Below, one piece after another: positions 5,359-5,704 of a stretch of DNA of 5,704 bases; the first letter of the stretch is position 1, and each line of letters starts with the position of its first letter. The DNA comes from Archangium sp. (lineage in GTDB: Bacteria > Myxococcota > Myxococcia > Myxococcales > Myxococcaceae). The notes beneath the pieces are model-generated. The model was not told the origin of the DNA. It saw only the letters and a list, made by a program, of their open reading frames with translations, and did no database searches. Both the position numbers and the translations under genes were made by a program. The stretch covers positions 1 through 5,704 of the forward strand of contig JAEUJT010000005.1 in assembly GCA_016793525.1 (NCBI GenBank), written 5' to 3'.

Positions 5359-5704
5359 TCAACCCGCTCATCTGGTCGAAGATGGAGGTGCGGATCAGCC
5401 GCTCCTTCATCACCCGGGCGACCGCCTGTTCTGCTTCGGGGGTGGAGAGCACCGTCGCTTTGAACGCCTCCGCCGACAGGCTCATCGTCAAGACGGGCCC
5501 CACCGTGCGCACGCTCGCCGTGGCAACGCCGTCGCTGAGCACCGAGATTTCGCCGAACAGGTCACCTTCGCGCAGGTCGGGGTAGCGCTCGCCGCTGTGG
5601 TGTGTGGCGGCGCACACGCCGCGCAGCAGCATGTGCACGGCCTCCACCGGGTGCGACTCCGAGATGACGAGGTGCCCGTCGCCGAAGGTGCACGGCTTGA
5701 ACTG
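5333..5704 (-). CDS. Cyclic-nucleotide-binding-fold protein, N-terminus beyond the window
   Basis: The last 123 residues are visible and the frame stays open to the right edge, so the true start lies outside. The visible part is a CRP-like CNB beta roll: a strand-turn pattern FGDGHLVISES, then MLLRGVCAAT, then LREGDLFGEISVLSD, ending in a helix containing ARVMKERLIR. The start-like GTG at 5645-5647 lies inside the beta roll and is not a real start. In the phosphate-binding cassette the position of the usual cAMP-binding arginine is alanine, so cAMP or cGMP binding is doubtful. No DNA-binding helix-turn-helix follows, because the protein ends about 30 residues after the roll. It may be a standalone CNB protein or the C-terminus of a larger one. 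It converges on the DUF5995-CNB gene, whose CNB fold has the same alteration. Confidence 0.85.
   Translation of the reverse strand, partial: QFKPCTFGDGHLVISESHPVEAVHMLLRGVCAATHHSGERYPDLREGDLFGEISVLSDGVATASVRTVGPVLTMSLSAEAFKATVLSTPEAEQAVARVMKERLIRTSIFDQMSGLTPTGDTRV

Overview
The window is GC-rich throughout (about two thirds G+C by eye, with strong G/C at third codon positions) and tightly packed with genes. The mix points to a delta-proteobacterial / Myxococcota-type chromosome: a PilT-like motor ATPase with a long Pro/Ala linker, an InhA/actinobacterial-style enoyl-ACP reductase, and two cyclic-nucleotide-binding-fold proteins. This assignment rests on gene style, not on a marker gene, so it is moderate at best. 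No mobile element, CRISPR array, tRNA or rRNA is visible.

Layout. Three minus-strand genes form the left half and read right to left: a small SRPBCC-fold lipid/ligand-binding protein (3300 to 2806), a 573-residue PilT-family ATPase starting at GTG (2748 to 1027), and an enoyl-ACP reductase FabI (944 to 99). Gaps are 57 and 82 bases, so they could be one transcription unit. The second gap holds an inverted repeat that could separate fabI. A sigma70-like promoter with a well-placed ribosome binding site lies ahead of the SRPBCC gene. Bases 1-98 continue the minus-strand coding-like pattern after the fabI stop and may hold the start of another gene.

The right half is a plus-strand gene (3425 to 5320) for a 631-residue protein. 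It joins a DUF5995-like domain, a helical middle region and a C-terminal cyclic-nucleotide-binding (CNB) fold. It runs convergently into a second CNB-fold gene on the minus strand (stop at 5333, cut by the right edge), with only 12 bases between the stop codons. That junction holds two mutually exclusive hairpins.

Most interesting points: (1) the PilT-like protein appears to carry a second, degenerate copy of the PilT N-terminal domain joined by a ~105-residue Pro-rich linker; (2) the DUF5995-CNB fusion is an unusual architecture; (3) both CNB folds lack the phosphate-binding arginine in the same way, so neither is an obvious cAMP sensor; (4) FabI has alanine where E. coli has Gly93, a known triclosan/diazaborine resistance position. 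How the genes work together is not evident: they cover lipid synthesis, lipid/ligand binding, pilus-type motor and signalling folds, and a shared pathway is not supported.
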